Below are positions 59,401 to 64,000 of a DNA stretch of 64,000 bases, in pieces. The position numbers and the translations under genes were made by a program. Where the stretch lies: contig NC_090323.1 in the NCBI RefSeq assembly GCF_040869045.1, positions 266,170,392 through 266,234,391 of the forward strand, read 5' to 3'. Source of the DNA: Eurosta solidaginis (Eukaryota > Arthropoda > Insecta > Diptera > Tephritidae). Positions within the stretch are counted from its first letter, which is position 1. The number at the start of each line of letters is the position of its first letter. The notes under the pieces are model-generated. The model did no database searches. It saw only the letters and a list, made by a program, of their open reading frames with translations, and had not been told where the DNA came from.

Positions 59401-60539
59401 TGTTGCAAGTGCATGTTGGTCATTCATATACATGTTTACATACATGGCTGAGCAAAACATTTGAATATTGAACACTTGATATCGCTAAAAGTGTCTTGGT
59501 CATGTTTGCCACAGATTAGATTTGGATGGCAGCCAGCAAAATGAGCCAATGCGCTTATATATTTCGTCTGTGTGTTTGGCTGTGGGCACATTTGTTGAAC
59601 GCTTTAGCATGTGGCAAATGCGCTTTTGTGAATACGTTGCAATATATTGATTGTTACCAACAACAAGTTGTCTGTAGCAATTTTTATTGTTGTTGCTTTG
59701 GCCGTTTTTTTCTTCTTTGAATGAACAAAACACTGGACATGTGGGAGGACAATTGAATAATTTCGATAGCTTACTCTTACTTATATTGCAGTGTTGTTGT
59801 TGTTGCGTTGTTGCAGCTATTGCTAGATAAATTATTGACGCTATATGATATTAGTTTGTGGCACGCATGTGTGCATATAACACTGATGTAAAGTAAACGA
59901 CCATATGGGTGTGTGTGTGTGTTTATGTGGTATTGCATTCATGGGAAAATCGTACAACGCGTGCGTAGTTCATTTCATTTGCCTCAAATGTGTTGCAACA
60001 CCAAGCATATACATAGCACTTTGTCATGTATGCGTGTATGCATGTATGCATTTAGATATGTAGTGCTTGAGGTGTTGGCGTTGATATGGCTGGTATGGTG
60101 TTAGTTTATGTTGGCGTTGGCTGACACGATTTTTAGACATTCCAACACTTGTTTGACGATAACAGGACTCGACATGGGAATTCGATTTCTTATTGTTACA
60201 ACATTTTGATTTTCTTAGCAAGACCATGCTTGGCATTTGGAATTAAGGGTGTTTGTTTGGATTCGCAAAAATCGATTTAAAGTAAATTAACTTGTGTTTT
60301 TCGACATTAAAAAGTATGCAAATAATAATTTTTTGTCGTTGGCTGTATAAAAAAAAAAAAATTGTCCATCTCGGGCTAAGCTAACTGGCACTTTTTGATG
60401 TGTAAACATCATTGCTCACGGTATGGGGAAATCCAAAATGTAAGCATAGTGTGTAGGCAGGTGTAGTATGTGGAGTTGGTATGCTGTATAGGGAATACAG
60501 AATATAAGCGTTAATGTACTCACTACACTGACGGGGTGA
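59401..60539. other. Non-coding DNA
   Basis: No gene recognised. A short TG run is at about 59,907-59,922 and an A-run at 60,350-60,361. Confidence 0.4.
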
Positions 60540-61160
60540 TATCAGTTTGTTACGCAAGAGCTGACCGTGTTTTTATCTATGTGTTATTGGTTTTTTATAG
60601 GTGTGTTATTTACTAAGTATTTGTAAACGATTTATCGAAGTGTTATCCATTTGCTATGCGTAACAACGGTTATCATTGATTTTTTTTCTACAAGTAATCG
60701 GTTTGTTATCGATTTACTATCGACTAGTTATCGACTGCTCATAGAAATGTTATCGATATGTTACCAAAATGCTATCAAAAAGCTACCGAGGTGATATCAA
60801 AAACTTATCGATTTATTATCTTAAACTTATCGACTTCACGGAGCATTGCCGGTTTACTTGTTATCGAAAAATTATCAATTATTATTATATATCCTTAGTA
60901 ATTATCGAACTAGCAGTTAGCTGATACTTAAGTCCCAGTTTTGAACTAAAAATTTATATCACTAGAGACCGACTTCCTAATAGAGCAATTTTTTAACGGT
61001 GTGTAATCGATTTGGTTATCGATTTTTTACCGCCTACTCTTAGGTTTTTTATGAATCAGATACCAATGACTCTACGGTAACCCAGTTTTAACAAGGCAAT
61101 AAAAAAACAAATAAGAAGCCAATGACTCGGGTATAACAGTCCGATAACTCGGTGATAAAA
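60540..61160. repeat. Array of TTATCGA/TATCGAT-type motifs
   Basis: Between 60,620 and 61,025 there are at least nine TTATCGA or TATCGAT motifs and many one-base variants (TTATCAA, CTATCGA, GATATCA), spaced about 12-40 bases. One is a perfect TATCGATA (60751-60758), the palindromic site bound by fly DREF. The overall pattern is of a degenerate tandem repeat. Confidence 0.55.
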
Positions 61161-63400
61161 ATTCGCGTTCCATAATAAGCAGATAATAAAATAATTGCAC
61201 AATAGATCTGCACAATAGTCGCAGTGCTTCCAGACCTATCAATAATACAATAATAACTTATTGGTACGCGTTGTTACAGATAAGAAAGCAAAGAAGCTCC
61301 TGTTAAAAGTCCCGAATTTTCTTTTGTTGAAGGTCCCTCTCTTGTGGTTTAATTTAAACTCCTGGGGAGCACAACTTACCTTAAAAACAGATCGTGACGT
61401 AACGAGTAATTTTGTCTCGTGCGAAGGAAAATTCGTATGATATAAGAGCATTTATTCACTTCAGTGAGTGACAGTAAACCCGAATACGAAATGGGAAATT
61501 TTTAGCCCTATGAAGTGGTGAATGTGAATGTTAGTAACAGCGACGCAAAGTTTCTCTGCGTCGTACATAATCTGGCCATTAAAACATTAGTTTTCTTAAC
61601 GGACACCTTCACGTTTACACTTCAAATTTTACGAGTAATTGGTACTCATAAATGAGATAAGCTTTGTCGAATTCTGTGGTAGCAGATAGTCAATCCAGGT
61701 TCAAGCAGAGGTTCTACAGGTACTACGATTGAAAATACACATACACACACATTAACACACGTTAGGAAGGCATCAAGATGCACGTCCTGTTATTGTTATT
61801 GGTTTTCGTGGTCGTAATCAAATTCAAATTTGAAGAAGTATTCGTACTCCTACTTAATTTTAGCCCCTATATTACAAAAAAAACTAAATGTTATTAAAAC
61901 CAAATTTCTATCACGTTCCACTTCTCCATGAGCCATCACCAGATCACATTCACACACATACAGCCAAGTGCATTATGCTGTGGAAAAAGCGTTAAATTGC
62001 TTAACACTTTGCTTGTGGCGAAAATGTCGCCTTTCTCACAAAAGAAATTATTTCATAATTCATTTGAGCGCCAATGCGAAAGCAATATTTTGCGTGAAAA
62101 TGTACATGTGTGCGTGCGTGTGTGTATGGCTATTCCTTGCAAGGCGCTGTTGCAAGAAAAGATGACTTTCTTACAAAGTAAAGCAACTTACCAAATTCAA
62201 AAAAACCGAACTGAATTATATTAAGAGCTGATGCCTTTTCTTGTTACAAGGCAAACAAAAAAGTTAGCAAAACGAAAATAAAGAAAACAAAAAACAAACC
62301 AAAACTGAACCGAAGATGCGGCGCGACATTGGCGAAGAAATTGTCTGGATCCGCCAAAGCGATTGCATAAATTCGGAATACCAACTGCAGCAATATAGCA
62401 AAATAAAATAATCATAAAACTAACACACGCACATAAAATCGCATAAAAAACAGAAGTATACAAAAACAAGAACAAAAATCTTAATGGAATACAACTCCAA
62501 TGGAGGATGAGGTGTCGGCACAGCGGAGAACCCAGGACAACCGCATTAAGTAGTTGCATTAAATTGTTGCCCCCAGCCGCTGGCTGCTTCTGTTGACTGC
62601 TGACTATTGGTTTGTTAACTTAAGCTCTTTTGCTGCCGTTCAACACTGGCCTGAGGGCGCTGACTTACTAACAGGGATTGTCACAGTTGTTGCTGTGTAC
62701 GTTGTTGTTTTTGCTGTCGCATTTGTTCCCAACTCTTCTCTTAATATAAATTCTCGATTTTTTCTACTTTCTTTGGCTTGCTTTTGCGTTGCGCTTAGAA
62801 TGGTGAAGACACAATGAAAAGCTGAATTAAAATTTGGAACAATATCAATTGTAAATACATATTAGCGACAGAAATGTATTCGTAAAAAAAAAAGAACCAA
62901 TAACAAATTTATATGAATGAATACATGCATGAATGAAATTTGTTGCAAATACAGATACAATTTTTTTTCCTTTCGTAAGCATCATATTTTCTTAGCTCAA
63001 TGCCAGTGGCAAGAATAAGGAAAATAAATTTTGTAAGACAACACCACGAACTACAATAACAACAGCAACGATAACAGAAGTGTATATCGGTTACTTTTAC
63101 ATTACTCCTGGCACATTTATTGTCATTTTCCCTGTTGCCGCGTTCCTGATTGCCGCATGTTGCATGAAGATGCCAAAATCGTAAATCATGAAATTCACAT
63201 TTCTCTTTTAAATTGTCTTAAATCTTTGTTTAAGTGCATTTGTATTGCTGATAATTCAATGGTTTTGATTGCTTAAGCCTAATGTAGAGATCTCAAGGAA
63301 ATTTTTATGAAAATTTCCATATTCGTAATGTTGTGTTAAATTGAAGTAACCTTAATAAATAAAAGATGGGGTGATAGTTCCAAACATTAGTTGTTGATAT
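61161..63400. other. Non-coding DNA with two short coding-like frames
   Basis: No established gene. Two very short frames look less AT-driven than their surroundings: 62315-62410 (31 codons, MRRDIGEEIVWIRQSD) and about 62,502-62,555 (17 codons, MEDEVSAQRRTQDNRIK). They could be upstream ORFs in a 5' leader or chance. Confidence 0.35.
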
Positions 63401-64000
63401 TTTTTCCTTAGGGTGCAAGCTGGAAAACTGAGCATGAAGTGCATTCCACCTCGCCCTATCCACACTGCTCACTTATCTGGGGCTCCTAGCAAGATAAGTG
63501 AATTTAGTAAACCATAACAGTCACGCCGAACATTTGGGATATAAAATTGACCTCGACGCTTTCAGGAAGAAATGGTGCCCGCCTAACTTTTGCTGAGCTG
63601 CCTCGGTCAATAGCCAGAAGCAAGCGGTCACTTCCAAAATCTTTATTTGCAGCCGCCTTCAGTTCGCAAGTATCCGCTAGGGCATCGCGATTGGCGTGAC
63701 AGTTGATAGTGATATCATTGTGCATTATTGCTCATATGAGTTAATTAGAAACTAATTCGATGCCACCCCGAGCTATCTCTAGCAATTCCTGACAGCGCTT
63801 GCCCTTATGATGAACGTGTTGGACGCTTTGATAGTCACTCCAATGTACCAGTAAAGAACCGGTGGATTGCATGGCATTTTCCACCTCACCACATCTTCCT
63901 TCAGCTTGGAACTTGTTGTATTATTTTCTGACAGTCTTGTGGGGGGAGATGTCAGGATCGGTTTGATCAATTACTTTCGAAAGTGTGCTAGAAGTCCTAA
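63401..64000 (-). other. Unrecognised, possibly coding relic at the right edge
   Basis: Base composition is markedly less AT-rich than the neighbourhood. Minus-strand frames 63504-63725 (LADTCELKAAANKDFGSDRL) and 63779-63970 are separated by one stop, as in a decayed element or the edge of a broken gene. I cannot name a family. Confidence 0.3.

Noticed and set aside
62221..62559. 112-codon minus-strand hydrophobic frame
   Set aside because: Phe/Leu/Cys-rich translation of an A-rich strand, with no conserved motif.

Overview
The window reads as nuclear DNA of a higher (cyclorrhaphan) fly. The non-coding DNA is very AT-rich, introns have GT..AG borders (some only about 70 bp long), one gene is an easily recognised fly Aps (Nudix) orthologue, and the mobile-element content is that seen in tephritid fruit flies. 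Tephritidae is an inference. No tRNA, rRNA, CRISPR array or bacterial-type operon was seen.

Three host genes can be assembled by joining exons in phase. Gene A (+, 2.6-14.3 kb) has three visible coding exons whose splice phases agree. It ends in a 2.9-kb exon encoding a His/Gln/Ser-rich protein with a basic tail, and that exon carries an in-frame TGA followed by C at 11005, a candidate stop-codon readthrough. Gene B (+, 32.4-35.7 kb) has six exons and encodes a 356-residue type II membrane protein resembling the FAM69/DIPK divergent kinases. Gene C is Aps (-, 37.4-38.0 kb), three coding exons and 164 residues with a complete Nudix box. Genes B and C converge. A further possible exon at 15.4 kb and a start codon abutting a splice donor at 16.6 kb hint at another transcription unit on the plus strand.

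The rest is intron or intergenic DNA full of mobile elements, many with target-site duplications (TSDs). From left to right: two 3' fragments of a LOA-like LINE (1.6 and 4.6 kb); a Penelope-like element (PLE) remnant with inverted arms (3.8-4.5 kb); a non-autonomous hAT (8.5 kb); a foldback element inside a degenerate repeat (20.5 kb); a second hAT (23.5 kb); a PLE with a GIY-YIG endonuclease remnant, itself hit by a piggyBac-like MITE (25.6-27.2 kb); a third PLE terminal fragment (28.4 kb); a minisatellite (31 kb); a SINE (39.3 kb); a near full-length LOA-like LINE (44.85-50.5 kb) inserted in an older jockey-type LINE and carrying its own 135-bp insertion; a hAT transposase relic split by a 509-bp inverted-repeat element (53.8-55.8 kb); and two more LINE relics (56.8-59.4 kb). 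From 59.4 to 64 kb little is recognisable apart from an array of TTATCGA-type motifs.

The most notable signal is a set of hammerhead-ribozyme-like cores in the terminal repeats of three different PLE families. One family keeps two apparently complete cores.
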